This document shows, in pieces, positions 36,270 to 48,217 of a DNA stretch of 64,000 bases (position 1 is its first letter; every line of letters begins with the position of its first letter). Source of the stretch: Stratiolaelaps scimitus. Its lineage: Eukaryota > Arthropoda > Arachnida > Mesostigmata > Laelapidae. The notes below the pieces were generated by a model, which saw only the letters and a list, made by a program, of their open reading frames with translations, was not told the DNA's origin and searched no databases. The DNA lies in NCBI GenBank assembly GCA_019614645.1, contig JABWDB010000009.1, forward strand, positions 7,793,501 to 7,857,500, given 5' to 3'. Both the position numbers and the translations under genes were made by a program.

Positions 36270-39265
36270 GGGATGTCCTACTCTGTCAAAGTTGGTGTAT
36301 GATGAATACTGATTAAATGCTGATGATCTGGCAAGATTCTGAAAGCTGACAAAGTGAAAAAGTGGATTTGCTTGAAAACGCTCCACAGCCTCCAGCACTA
36401 TTAGTGCCAATCCGCTTGCCAACACTGCTGTTGGCAGGAACATGAAGAAGTTGAGTCGAGTGTGGTCAGTGTGGAACGCTCTGTGTGGCCCGCGTGCCGC
36501 CAGGAGCCTCGTGCTTGCAGGAGGCGGTATCCTGGCGAGTGCGTGTGTACCTCAAACCTGGGCGAGCTCTGCTTCTAGCCGCAGAGGCGGCCAGAAGGGA
36601 TCCGAACGGGACGAGTAGGAGGAAGCGGTTCACTCAGGAACTATTTTCGGATTGCCATTCGGAGAGACGGCGAAACCGCCAAGGCAAGAACCCAGATAAC
36701 GAATATCTCATTTGGCCACCACCGCCGCCGCCACCACCACCTGCAGGCAGGAGTGAACGGTGCTACACCTCCATGGGGAAAGCCGTGGCCAGCCTTCTCT
36801 CTCTCACTCTCCCTTGCGTTCCCTTTAGATCCCGTCGGTCAGTCGGGCGACGACTGCCGCCGCTGTTACCGAACACAACTTGGCCATGTCACTGCTCACC
36901 TGCAGAACAACCCCACTAACGGAGTCTACCCGCAGATTGGACAGAAGTCCACTTATACTCCGCCCACCTTGCTTCACGATAGTGAGGCGCCGAGCAGGCA
37001 GCATTGGCGATTGCCAGGAGGAAAAGCGTCCGGGTCCTGTCGTAGCCAGCAGCGGTAGTTGCTGGGGAATTACTTGGGAATCGGCGAGACACCGTGTTCA
37101 TTGGCCCTCCCAGCTGACTACTGGCCGAGCTGAAAACGAGAGGGGCGGCATTTTATTGAGTTCAGGATACATATCAACTGCTCAGATTGAACTGCGAACC
37201 AGCAGATTCAGTCGATTGTTTCGCAAAAAAATCCAGCTAATCGTTCGCGCTCGGTCATCCAGCAGCAGTAACGTCTGCCACAGCTCCTAAAAGGCATTTG
37301 TAGTTGTGGAGGTGAGGCGAGAGGAGTTTGCTCGTGGTATAGATGTAGCAAGCCTCGTGGCCGACCGACCTACCCTAGGTAGCCCTTTCCTAGACCTAAC
37401 TCTAGCGACGCGGTGGCAGTTTAAACTGTTCGTGTTTAAACTACCCCACCACTGCGAGCGTTTCCACTAGTCTATGGTTGAGGGTTACGTGTTGTTGCTC
37501 GCGTCCCTCCGTCTCCTCCTATGGTTCTAGCTATGGCTGTTATGCACTGACGTACGAACACGACTGATGACGCACGTGCTGTTCGCACAGCAATTTTCGC
37601 TCGATGCCGGCACCTCTCGATTTGAGAGTGTGCTCATTCGTTGGCTCGACCGAAGATCCTCGAACCGTTGGTCTTGCTGCATCGGGCGAAGTGCTACGCC
37701 TTCCTCCGATGATCAGGGAATGGTAACGGCAATGATCGTTGCGGGACTTATTATCTCCGAGAATCGTGTGATCTCCACAAGGGGTTGGGGCCTCGCTTCC
37801 TACACCTCCCTGACTCTCTGCCTTGTTTGCTTTCGATGTCTGCTGAACAATGCGCCACGCTTCCAACTTTTGGACATGGCCGGCGCACGAACATTGAACA
37901 AGGACTCTGTCGCTCCCGATCCTCGGGTTCGCTGGGCCGGCTGTATTCTGCCTTCGAAATGTTTATACAGCAAACGCTATTACAACCACTAGTAGGACTC
38001 CCACCAGCGTAGAGATAGCTGGGAAACCGCTCGCGCACACCCTGAATCCGTGCGAGAACTCGAGGATTAATCATGGCTGGGCTGAAATGTTATAAATATC
38101 TTCGAAGCCTTAGTGGGTCAGTCTTAGATCGGCTTCGATTATTCGCCTCACATCGGCCTGCCTTCACGACAGAAACACCTTAGCTGGCTACAAGGCATTC
38201 AGCCCACCCAATTGACAGAAGCCTCGTATAGAAATCGCCGCCGCTGGACGACCGGTCCACCGGGTGTGCCTCTGACGATTATGTTACGCTCCTTGGACAA
38301 TCGTACTTGGGGTAAGGGAGATCATTGTCTTGGACAATCACCGCTTCGCAGAGGAGAAGACAGAGATTGTTGCGATACGGCGATGGAAATGACACTACGA
38401 TGACGGCGACGCGATAATAATGCACGACTATAACCTCCCTGGGTGGCCTCGTCTTGCCGCCTGACAATGACATCATCTCAACCTTTAGTAATACGTATAT
38501 ACTTGACCGGGTTGCTACCCCCCGCCCCCCCCACACCACCAGCACGTAAAGACGCCTCTTAATACTAGTGGATCTGATCACGAGACGCATATGGATATTC
38601 CGGCTCGCTTAGCTCTGACGGTCGCCGTGACGCTCTCTTGCTTCTTGCCGCATTCTGTTGATCCTGTGTGTTGACAGTATCCTCTCTTTCCCTATAGCTT
38701 CCGTCAACGCAGATGGCAGCCGGCCAGCGGCAAGTCGTTGGACAGCGTCACGACATCGGCCAAGCCATAGCCGTCTATGCAAAGCAAGACGGATCGTCCA
38801 GTATTCGGGCCGACTGGCTTACTACTATCTTGCCTCGTGTGTGCTCCCTTGCCGGATGAGATCCGCAGAGTTTCTTGCATGACTCTTGATAGAGTGGCGT
38901 AAGCAAAGCTGCTGCTGCTGCTGCCCCTACTTTTAACGGCTGCCTTCGTACACTGGCCGGCGTGGTCTTCCCTTACGTGCTTCGTAGTTTCGATTACACG
39001 CAGTCGAAAGAAAAATGTCCCAAATGGCGTGTGCTATCGAAGGGCTAGCCGCCTAAAAGTTCAGGGGTGGTGGACCAGCAACAGCAGATAACGCGGTATA
39101 AAGCAGCGGTAGACGCTTAAGGTAGAAGGCAGTGTAGGTGTTTTGTTATTTCATAAATAACATGCATGTTACTTGTCGATAGTAGTAGATACGGTTTTCT
39201 TCTAGGCGGTAGACTTGGAGGGAGATTTTGATTTTTACCGTTGGAGAGAGAAAGACCAAGGAAGT

Positions 39266-39321
39266 GAGATAGACAATCCCTTAACTTTTTCGGGCTGACT
39301 CTCAGCCCGAGATAGACAATC
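39266..39321. repeat. 13-bp direct repeat flanking a hairpin
   Basis: GAGATAGACAATC occurs at 39266-39278 and 39309-39321. Between them lies TCGGGCTGA-CTC-TCAGCCCGA, a nine-base-pair hairpin whose right arm runs into the second repeat. Confidence 0.9.
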
Positions 39322-40948
39322 GCTAATAATGGTATTATTATATAATTATATTATCTAATTATTCGCAACTGAATAATGGCCGCTGCACGACCGGCCTCCA
39401 GCTGACGGTTTTTGGTTCGCTCTTGGTCATTGCTCTCATTGACTGAGCTACCACAGTACATATACAATATATATACAATTACACTAAGATATCGTACAAA
39501 CTATGTACACTACTTTGGTCAATGTAAGTGTACATGAACTAATTTGTCATCTGCGAGAACATTATAATATATATATATATATATTTTTTTTTTCCGTTGT
39601 TCATTAGGGGACTGCATTGAAGACGAAAGCAACGAAATTATTCATTGACATTTTGTCTGATGCTATTATCGTTTGAAAAATCTAACAGCTGAGAAACTTA
39701 CCATCACGATATTCTTCAATAATATATCATGCGGATTCGAAGTTGGTATTCGATTCTATTAGTTAAACTACTTGTGCTAGTCCTTCGAAAAAGACCCACT
39801 TGGCGATTGTCGAAGTGAAACGTAACACATGGGGTGGAACGTCAATTCTTGCCAACGTATCTAACTTGCACTAATAGTAGTACCCCGCTCAGTTTTCCAT
39901 TAAGTCTCGACAGATCATTTCCTGTATCGTGTGATTGTTGGCCGGACACACAAACTTTCGGTGTGCTCTTACCGCTGAAACAGCAGATATTTGCTGTTGA
40001 TAATCGTACTACCATACCAACAACAGGGGATATGCATTATTTTCGTCTTAAATCTGTCTTGTAGGCAACAACAATATTAATAATAATAATACTAGAAGTA
40101 AACTAATTGACTCAACTACCGCAGGTGCGCAACCGTAGGTTGAATTATAGATGCCGGTTCCAAGCAATTTGTGCACGATACCCGATGTAGTCATCGTCGA
40201 AACGAAATAGCGAGTAGCAAGCGGTTTCAGCAGAAAGCAGTTTCAGAAGGAAGCGAATACAGACCGAGAAACAGTTGGGCTGGTTGGACCCCTGGACGCC
40301 ACGACGGCGCAGTGGCGGTAGTCGTAATCGCCGTGGTCGCCGTCGTCGCTGTCTGGCCTCCAGCTCCGACTCGAGAAAACTACTTCGGTTGGATGGGGCG
40401 ATAAAGGGGAGAGAGCACACCGACGCCACAGGGAAGCTGCTGCGCCTACTTGCGCAGCAACCGTGGGAGGCGGTGATGCTAAATATATCTTCTCTGTCTG
40501 TGTGTTGGGAGGAAGACTAAGGACTAGCTGGGTATAGCGCTCTCGACCTCTGTGGCCGGGGCGGGGCGGCCCCGTCCCGGAGCACCGGCCAGTTCCTAGT
40601 GGTACCGCCTCCCTGCTAGGCTGCCAGCGCACGTCTCTCCCTGGCTCCCTGCATGCCGTTCCTGCCGTTGACTCGTAGAGCTAGTGCTCAGGACAAAGCA
40701 AGTTGAGGCTGGCGAGCGGCGGCATTTCGTGGACGGCCTGACCGACCTTGACGGCCTTGCCTGCCCTGTTATGACCGCCATTCCCCGCACACATTCCCCT
40801 GAGCGCTGCGCACGTCCCGTTCCGTTCACCTCTTCAATGTGCAGCATGAGTCGTGTAGCTGAAGCTCTTCCTCCATCCGCTGTATGTGCAGTACAAGAAG
40901 CAGGTGCTAACAAGTGGAGTTTGTCTCGTTCTCTCCTTTTCTCTTCTT

Positions 40949-41023
40949 TGTCTCTCTCTCTCTCTCTTTCTCTGTCTGATCACTGTCCCTTCGCTCGATC
41001 CTCTTCCCTTGTGACTCCACAGG
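40949..41023 (+). promoter_or_regulatory. splice acceptor: pyrimidine tract and CAG
   Basis: A CT-rich tract (CTCTCTCTCTCTCTTTCTCTG and more C/T to about 41012) ends in GACTCCACAG followed by GTAACTG. This is a strong 3' splice site that would open the receptor exon at 41023. The same CAG|GTAACT also resembles a 5' donor, so the site is not beyond doubt. An in-frame stop at 41044 shows that the receptor frame cannot be entered directly from the acceptor. Confidence 0.6.
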
Positions 41024-41035
41024 TAACTGCTCGCC

Positions 41036-41431
41036 ATGGATCGTGAGTCTGGCCCAGCTCCGACGGGTCTGCTGAGGTGCAGGTCGCTGCGGCCCGCATT
41101 GGGCTCCTCGCTACGAAGACGCGAGAAGACCAGGCAGGTGTCAGCGAGAAGAACAACCCACAGAAGCTGTCGAACTGCGCACACTGTCGTATTGGCGCTG
41201 TTCTGTCGCCACGCCGCCCGCCCGGCCGTTCCGTCAACAGCAACGGCTCCGTTTCTTCCCGTTGTACGGAGCGGAGTTGGGCCGTCAAAACCAGCGGCAG
41301 CAGTAGCAACCCTCAAGCTGTCAAACCCGACGGCGGGAAGAACAACAGCAACAACGAGGACGACAGCCGCAACAGGTCATTGTTGTGTGGCGGCACTCTA
41401 CGCCCGCCCAGATCATTGCCGGTCCAGATGA
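41036..41431 (+). CDS. upstream ORF in the receptor leader (131 codons)
   Basis: It begins at an ATG in strong context (GCCATGG) 14 bases after the probable acceptor, and runs in a different frame from the receptor. It ends with TGA at 41429-41431, overlapping the receptor ATG at 41428 as ATGA. The product is Arg/Ser/Thr/Ala-rich without a domain. It is the only ATG between the acceptor and the receptor start. It could be a regulatory uORF that lowers or couples receptor translation. Alternatively, a small intron or a sequence indel could join this strong ATG to the receptor frame. The function is inference. Confidence 0.4.
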   Translation: MDRESGPAPTGLLRCRSLRPALGSSLRRREKTRQVSARRTTHRSCRTAHTVVLALFCRHAARPAVPSTATAPFLPVVRSGVGPSKPAAAVATLKLSNPTAGRTTATTRTTAATGHCCVAALYARPDHCRSR

Positions 41432-43566
41432 GCCGTTCGTTTGCAACGCCCTCATCCGGGGGCATCGATCTCTCACTGTCGACCGCATTGTGGAACGTGC
41501 CCCGGGTATGGCAGGACGCCTACCGGAACACGATCTCCTCGTCGAATCTCGCCAGCAGCCGGGACGAGGCATCGTTCGAGACGAGCGACCCCCTCAATCT
41601 GGGAGCTGCCGACGGTGCCAACGGCTCGGCTGGCTACGATCTCGCCGGCGGCTATGGCGGATACGGCAACGATACAGCGTTTGATTCAGCGGTCGGCTAC
41701 TCCCACCTTGAGTTCATCATCATTGCGATATTCGGCGCGTTTTTTTCCATTGTAACGATTGTGGGAAATCTCATGGTGATGATTAGTTTCAAGATGGACA
41801 AACAGCTCCAGACGATATCGAACTATTTTCTACTGAGTTTAGCCATCGCCGACTTCTCGATAGGCATCATCTCGATGCCACTGTTCACGTATTACTCGTT
41901 ATACAATTATTGGCATTTAGGTGCATTCGTTTGTGATACGTGGCTAGCGTGGGACTATCTAGCGAGCAATGCGTCCGTGCTAAATCTTCTCATTATCTCG
42001 TTCGATCGTTATTTTTCTGTCACGCGACCGTTGACGTACCGAGCTCGCCGGACGACCCGAAGGGCGGCGATCATGATCGCGTCGGCGTGGGTCATCTCGC
42101 TACTACTGTGGCCGCCGTGGATTTACGCCTGGCCATATATCGAGGGGAAGCGTTCTGTTCCCGAGGGTCAATGCTACATCCAGTTTCTTGAGACGAATAT
42201 TTACGTCACGTTCGGGACCGCCATTGCTGCGTTCTACGTGCCTGTATGCATCATGTGCATACTCTATTGGCGGATTTGGCGAGAAACCGAGAAGAGACAA
42301 CGCGACTTAACACATTTGCAGGCTGGCAAGAAGCCACCACCACCGAGTACGGGCAGCAAGCGCTCGACGAGCAGTCAAGACGATGAAGCTGACTTCCGTA
42401 AGAATAGCAGTCTCTATGTGGAGACGTGTAAATATCTACCGACATCGTCGGCGGACCCGAACGGTCCGGGTTCACTTTGCCGTGTACAGACGCCACCGAA
42501 GGGATCCGCCAGGGAGATGCGGTCGCGGCAGCGGCTGAAGAAATTGTTGCTCTCCTGGTGCAAGACCGACTCAACGGGGGTGCCGCAGTCGGGAATCGAT
42601 CGCGATGATGATTCGGTGTCGAGCCGGGGCTCGCCGAGCGCAGCGACGCCAGCGTCGGCCGAGACGCCCGTTCGAGACGTCCACTTCAAGACGCCACTGT
42701 CGCAGAGCATTCGAAAGCAGGCGACGGAGCGGGCAGCCGCCATCATGCCTCCGTCATCGAAGGCATCGAGCGGGGGGGGTCCGCACGATTCGGCGATACA
42801 GGGCAGCGCGTTAGTGATGAACGCCGCCAACAGCTGTGGCCATAAAGGCGTCCCGCTGCACGGGTCATCACATACGGGTGGTGGCGGCGGCGGCGGTGGA
42901 GGCGGTGGAGGGGGCACTTCACCATCGGCGCGTTCGTTCTCCAGCGACTCTGTGTACACTATACTGATTCGTCTGCCGACGCAAAGCAGTGTCGAAATTG
43001 ACGGCGAGGCTGCCCAGCCATCCATACGGATGATTCTCGAGGAGGAGCACCCACCAGTGGTCGCGCGGCCAACGGTCACAATGGCGAACCCGCATGGCGT
43101 GACAGCGCACAGTCACGTCGGTGGTCAGCATCCTCAAGCGAAGACCGTGATGGCGACAACGACCGGGACCACGGCGGTGTCGCCCCGCGACCGTCTGGCG
43201 CTCAACAATCGCCTCGTCACGACAGGCACAACGAAAAAAGCTCCGAAGAAAAAGCGGAAACACCAGGAACGCAAGCAAGAACGTAAGGCGGCCAAGACAC
43301 TGTCGGCTATTCTGTTTGCGTTCATCGTTACGTGGACGCCGTACAACGTCCTCGTACTCATCAAAACGCTCAGCCGTTGCGAGGATGACGCCGACTGCAT
43401 CCCGCCAGGCCTGTGGAACTTCGCCTACTGTCTCTGCTACATCAACAGTACGGTCAATCCGCTCTGTTATGCGCTGTGTAACGCGAACTTCCGCCGAACC
43501 TATATACGAATACTATCCTGTAAGTGGCACACGACCAAGCAGAGGAACCGGGGTTACTTCAGTTAG
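41428..43566 (+). CDS. mAChR-A: muscarinic acetylcholine receptor, A-type (GPCR), single coding exon
   Basis: Encodes a 712-residue rhodopsin-family receptor that should bind acetylcholine at the cell surface and signal through a heterotrimeric G protein; A-type arthropod receptors couple mainly to Gq. From the ATG at 41428, helices lie at about 95-119, 131-154, 167-191, 214-235, 259-280, 624-646 and 661-682. TM3 carries the ligand Asp176 in WDYLASNASVLNLL, followed by DRY (193-195). Cys169 and Cys249 make the conserved disulphide. TM6 has TWTPYN (Trp636) and TM7 has NPLCY. The third intracellular loop is long (about 340 residues), with a 13-Gly run (484-496) and a Lys/Arg-rich end before TM6. 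The tail is short. N-glycosylation sites are likely at Asn65 and Asn81. The frame is open from 41047, but ATG 41428 is its first ATG; its context (CAGATGA) is weak. A single coding exon contrasts with many insect orthologues. The A-type call rests on TM2-TM5 motifs. Confidence 0.93.
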   Translation: MSRSFATPSSGGIDLSLSTALWNVPRVWQDAYRNTISSSNLASSRDEASFETSDPLNLGAADGANGSAGYDLAGGYGGYGNDTAFDSAVGYSHLEFIIIAIFGAFFSIVTIVGNLMVMISFKMDKQLQTISNYFLLSLAIADFSIGIISMPLFTYYSLYNYWHLGAFVCDTWLAWDYLASNASVLNLLIISFDRYFSVTRPLTYRARRTTRRAAIMIASAWVISLLLWPPWIYAWPYIEGKRSVPEGQCYIQFLETNIYVTFGTAIAAFYVPVCIMCILYWRIWRETEKRQRDLTHLQAGKKPPPPSTGSKRSTSSQDDEADFRKNSSLYVETCKYLPTSSADPNGPGSLCRVQTPPKGSAREMRSRQRLKKLLLSWCKTDSTGVPQSGIDRDDDSVSSRGSPSAATPASAETPVRDVHFKTPLSQSIRKQATERAAAIMPPSSKASSGGGPHDSAIQGSALVMNAANSCGHKGVPLHGSSHTGGGGGGGGGGGGGTSPSARSFSSDSVYTILIRLPTQSSVEIDGEAAQPSIRMILEEEHPPVVARPTVTMANPHGVTAHSHVGGQHPQAKTVMATTTGTTAVSPRDRLALNNRLVTTGTTKKAPKKKRKHQERKQERKAAKTLSAILFAFIVTWTPYNVLVLIKTLSRCEDDADCIPPGLWNFAYCLCYINSTVNPLCYALCNANFRRTYIRILSCKWHTTKQRNRGYFS
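42880..42918 (+). repeat. GGN repeat encoding poly-Gly
   Basis: A run of GGT/GGC/GGA codons encodes 13 glycines in the third intracellular loop of the receptor. Mixed codon use suggests a tract that has been stable for some time. Confidence 0.95.
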
Positions 43567-43687
43567 AGTTGAGACCGAAGAAGAGGAGACGAGACTAGAC
43601 CTGACACGAACACTGATAAAGAAAGCGATAAAGTTAACCAAACCGTGAAGAATAGTGAGCCTGGAAACGAGAATGGAAACACACACG

Positions 43688-43688
<1 letters not shown>

Positions 43689-43718
<30 letters not shown>
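43689..43718. repeat. (TA)n microsatellite
   Basis: About 15 TA units, some 120 bp after the receptor stop codon. Confidence 0.97.
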
Positions 43719-43720
<2 letters not shown>

Positions 43721-43977
43721 GCATATAATGATGACTATATACTATTACAATGTGCACAAGGTACGTGGAGTCATACACAGATACGAAAACACACTGAGTT
43801 ATACAAGAACGAAGGCACGCATTATACTGAAAAGTGACCAACTCTCTCTCACACACAGGCACACAGACACACATTGAGCTAGACAAATATGGACACAAAA
43901 TAATCTAGTGAAAAATCTGAATGAGTGGCCTGTAACGCCGTGTCAGCCGGTTATCGAAGCAGTATTACGTTCCTCGG

Positions 43978-43980
<3 letters not shown>

Positions 43981-44011
<31 letters not shown>
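43981..44011. repeat. (TA)n microsatellite
   Basis: About 15 TA units; the second such tract within 450 bp of the receptor stop. Confidence 0.97.
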
Positions 44012-44012
<1 letters not shown>

Positions 44013-46006
44013 AACATGATCTTGGCTTGGATGATTAGCCGGTCATGTCGACGATAGGGGACCGTCTAGAACGAACGTGATTGAGCAAAGACATGATAAA
44101 TTGTATTAAATTAGACGATCGAGAGTTGTTCGTTTAGGAGCACCTCGCTCGACTGCCTGTGTGAAGTCGCTCTGCTGTGAATGTGCATAGCTTCGACGAC
44201 CACTTGCTCTTGTTTCTGACATGAATTCTGGGGGCGGGGGACGTTAACCCAATTCAAAACGGTGGGCTCTGAGCCGATTCACTTGTTGGGGCTTACTATT
44301 GGCTGACGGGACTTCGATTTCCGTATTCCCCCCGGTTGTCGTCTGTTAATCCGAACATGTGGACAGGTACTTATCTAGCTTGCGGCTGACAAACGGCCCG
44401 TGGGGATTCGAAAGGTGCCTAACTTGTCCGATAACCTCGAGTTAAACGCCTCTGCGACAGGCGACAGAGGGATTTCTGCCAAACACCTGTTGACACGATT
44501 CACCACCAGTACACCGCTAGCAGAGTGGCCAATCGCTAGAACTGAAGAACGGAGTCTAAAGGGGAAAAAAACGAATCGTAGGACACAAATGATTAGCTGT
44601 TGACTGCTCTTTATACTTTTGTATCATTTCAAGGGTCAGTTCTCCCAGTCACAGGGTCTCTGTGTATCTAGGCATGCATGCATGCATACGTTACTTCTCC
44701 GTGGCTGGGTTCAGATCGTGTTCTTTCGGCTGGATTCTGATCGGGAGAGGCCTCGCGACTTGTGGAACTGATCGAGACGAGTGTCGTCGGCAGAAGGGAT
44801 CGTTATAATGTTAGATAGCTTGTGTTTTTTTTGTTGCGCTTTGCACATTGTGCACTTCCAACCAGGAAGGGGATGGAGGAGGTTACGAGGGACGACTATA
44901 AAATAATAATAATATCCTGATTTCCTGAAATGAAGTACGCATATGCGTGGAGTTCGCTCTTTGTAATAGGCACTAGTTCGATGAACAAGCGGCTGTCTAC
45001 TGCGGCCACCATCATGGCGAAGACCGAACTCCAATAATTTAAGGCGATTGAAGCACAATTACAAGAACAGCAACAGCAGCAGCAGCTGGAACAAAAAGAG
45101 AAAACCTCGCAGTTTATCGACACTGAGATGATGATGATGATACCCGTGGTCGCAGCACCCCGGTTCCGAAGTGACGTCGTGCGCCGCAGAAGGGTCAATG
45201 GAATGAAGCATAACAGCAATAGCAACAACGCCAACAACAGAGTGAAAAGCGAAACAGATGAGCAAGATCACCAAGCCACAAAGACCACGCCTACCCATAG
45301 TGCGATAGGAGGGTACACCGACCGCGGCATGAAGCCCACTGCCTACCTAAAACGAATGGTGACATTTCACGCTTGGTCTGACACTGCTAGAAGACACGAA
45401 GAGACAGGCCGAGAGAGAGAGAGGATCGGTGGCAGAGGGAAATAGGGATGGGTGACCCAACCAAACTAGTTGGGCAAAGCGGGTCGCGGCAGAGGCCAAC
45501 CCTTGCCATGCTCTGTACGCAATGGATGCTTAAGGCATCCTCGTATCGTCCTCAGCGTGGTCGGGGTAGATAGCATTATGATCTCGTTGTCCAGCCCTGC
45601 CAGGGTGCAGCAAAGCGGAGCGGATAGCAAAGGCCAACAAAATCGGCCATGAACAGGCGTAGAAGGACAAAAAATATTATGGATAGGAGACGAAGGAGGA
45701 GAGGAGGCCGACAAGGAGAAGGACGATGAATGCATGAAATTTCAACGAGTATGAACCCCCCCATAGCATAGAGTACGAATCGAGGATGATGATGCTGGGC
45801 AGGATACGATGTATAACTGTTATCACTAATTAGGGTGGAACATGAGAGAGATGCGCGTACAAGTGGATGAAGGCGATGAAAAAGAGGACACCAACAATAA
45901 ATACAATAGAACATAATTACTATTAGTGTAAAATAACAATATACTGATGACGATGATGAGCTGAAGCCAAACCACGCGTAGATAGAGAAGAAATAATTAA
46001 CGAGGA

Positions 46007-46031
46007 AGAGAGAGAGAGAGAGAGAGAGAGA
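46007..46031. repeat. (GA)n microsatellite
   Basis: About 12 GA units on the plus strand. Confidence 0.95.
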
Positions 46032-46601
46032 TTGAGGCAGGGCCAGAGGCAATTGAACATGAACTCATTAATGGGAAACAAAAAGAAGGTCGGTTGCACA
46101 TCAGACACTCACTTCTCAAACAAACCAAATGCACATGACGAAGTGTGAGCGTGAGGCGTTACGATGGAGACGGATGGAGTAAATATTTCAAAAAATATCC
46201 ATGCAGTGATAGTAAGAATAATAATATTAATAATGAATGATTAATAACGAGGAAAAGAACATAAACGCTATGTAATGTATATCGAATGTTGACGAACGCG
46301 TTTTGCGCGCTCACTGCTCGAAACGCTCATTCAATTGGTCGAACTAAGCCATTTGTTGCAGTCGGCTCTAGGCCGATCACGCGAAGACGAGAGAGCCAGA
46401 ACAACGTCAGTAACGAGAGCCGTCATAGTGGAGGGCCCGGAAAGCGAGTGGAGCCACGGTCACATAGCTGTTATATTATATAAGAGATAAAATAATAATC
46501 ATTACTGAGGAAGGCGAAATTCACAACTTAAGAGTGAACGTGACTGTGTAGCTAACCTTGTACCGAGAGAGCGAGAGAGCGAGAGATCCTGGTGATTAAT
46601 G

Positions 46602-46621
46602 AACAACAACAACAACAACAA
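46602..46621. repeat. (AAC)n microsatellite
   Basis: About six to seven AAC units on the plus strand. Confidence 0.95.
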
Positions 46622-46704
46622 GAGACGACTCTACTTCGTTTTTTTCTTCTGCTAATACTGTCACTGCTATCGTTGGTTTGGTGTCTTTCTCTTCTTCAAT
46701 TATA

Positions 46705-46765
46705 CAGATATATATATACCAAACTATATATATATATAAATATATATATATAAATATATATATGT
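46705..46765. repeat. interrupted (TA)n cluster
   Basis: Several short TA tracts separated by AAA or CC within 60 bp. Confidence 0.9.
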
Positions 46766-46873
46766 ATCGATTTGATATCGAGAGAATCTTTCATCGTTGC
46801 GAAAAGGAGACACATTGTTGAGATGTATAAGGGACAAAACGAGAGTGTAGGCGAAAACAGCAGCAACAAACGG

Positions 46874-46922
46874 ACAACAACAACAACAACAACAACACGA
46901 ACAACAACGACAACAACAACAA
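46874..46922. repeat. (AAC)n microsatellite with CGA interruptions
   Basis: About 15 near-perfect AAC units on the plus strand. Confidence 0.95.
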
Positions 46923-47522
46923 CTGTCAATGAGGGAAAAATGAAAAAACTGGAAAGGATAAACGGAGAGAGAAAAGTGTCAGATCTGTGTTTAGATTCTT
47001 CACCGACGAAGAGTGTCTCAGAGGCGGCGGGCACTGTGACACGGACGGTTGACGGACGGGGCCGGTCGGCTGATTAAATATGTGATGTCTTTCACAGACA
47101 AAACAGCTAATAATAATAATAACAACAATGGTAATAATCATAAGTTGATGGTGATGATAGGAATACTTGGGCTGGCAGCAACTGCTAATGCGACAGCGAT
47201 AGCAGGAACAAATATAACAACCACTTGATCCAATTTACCTGAACTGATGTAATACGAACAGAAGGACAAGAGAGAACCTGATCCACGAGGGCGATGATGA
47301 TGATGACGATATGTAAATTATGTTGTTGATGATGAACTTTTTGTCTCAACGTGGATGACAAAGATACACATTTAAATATATATATATATGAAGACAACAT
47401 GGAAAAGCACAGATGAGACCCATTAAACACACGGACAGACATGCAGGCATCGATATATAGCTATACATAAGCAGACGTGCGCGCGTTCGCCGGAAACAAA
47501 AGCGATTGATTATGGCCGATTA

Positions 47523-47552
<30 letters not shown>
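47523..47552. repeat. (AAT)n microsatellite
   Basis: About 10 AAT units; another AAT tract lies at 47840-47861. Confidence 0.95.
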
Positions 47553-47553
<1 letters not shown>

Positions 47554-48189
47554 GTAATGAAACGAATATATAAGATCGTACAATAATAATAATGATAGTA
47601 ATTCCTGCTTGAGTAGACGCGTGTAGATATAATAAGCAGCATGATAAAAATAATCCATAAATACAACAGCCACAATTATAATAAGAGGTAGAGGGTGACG
47701 TCAAGAAAAATATCGTCGATGAAGATCTAGCCTTGTCGTGCACCGACTGGTGTTGTCAATGAGATTAGTAGTTAGTTAGCCATCACGGAATATGACTATT
47801 AGTTCGAATAATATTAGCGAGTTATTCAGTGACGCGATGATAATAATAATAATAATAATAACAATGATGATAAAATAGCAAAACACAATTAATTCTACAC
47901 GACTAAATGGCATTATATGACGGTATACGAAACCGGTGGTACTAGGAATACTTCTATTAGAGATCCAACTAATTTCAGTGTTTATTCATCATGACTGTGC
48001 GCCATTAAATATACAATACCGCTATTTGATTATGTACGATTGCACGGCAAGCAATAATCCGGCAGGCACTCACTCACAGCTCGAAATGAGAGACACAGAG
48101 TTATGCTGGTTAAAAGAGCACACCAGTAGCATTGCACAGGATTCTTATTTGTTAACACAAAGGCCACTGCATGTAAGCGCTGATATATA

Positions 48190-48217
48190 CGTACACACAC
48201 ACACACACACACACACA
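48190..48217. repeat. (AC)n microsatellite
   Basis: About 12 AC units, followed by a run of A. Confidence 0.95.

Larger units (their letters stand above)
32401..40930. other. GC-richer non-coding block upstream of the receptor gene
   Basis: Several overlapping open frames (for example 33581-34186 plus, 35105-35551 plus, 36485-36919 plus) read as Ser/Arg/Pro/Ala low-complexity sequence with no domain. Plus-strand CT tracts at about 33785-33830, 36247-36269 and 36795-36815, and a CAGG repeat at 35175-35192, are present. The block may contain the promoter and untranslated exons of the receptor gene, but this is inference from position only. Confidence 0.4.

Noticed and set aside
41077..41427. 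Extending the receptor protein 117 codons upstream to a GTG
   Set aside because: The frame is open only from 41047 and contains no ATG before 41428. GTG starts are rare in animals, so ATG 41428 is preferred.
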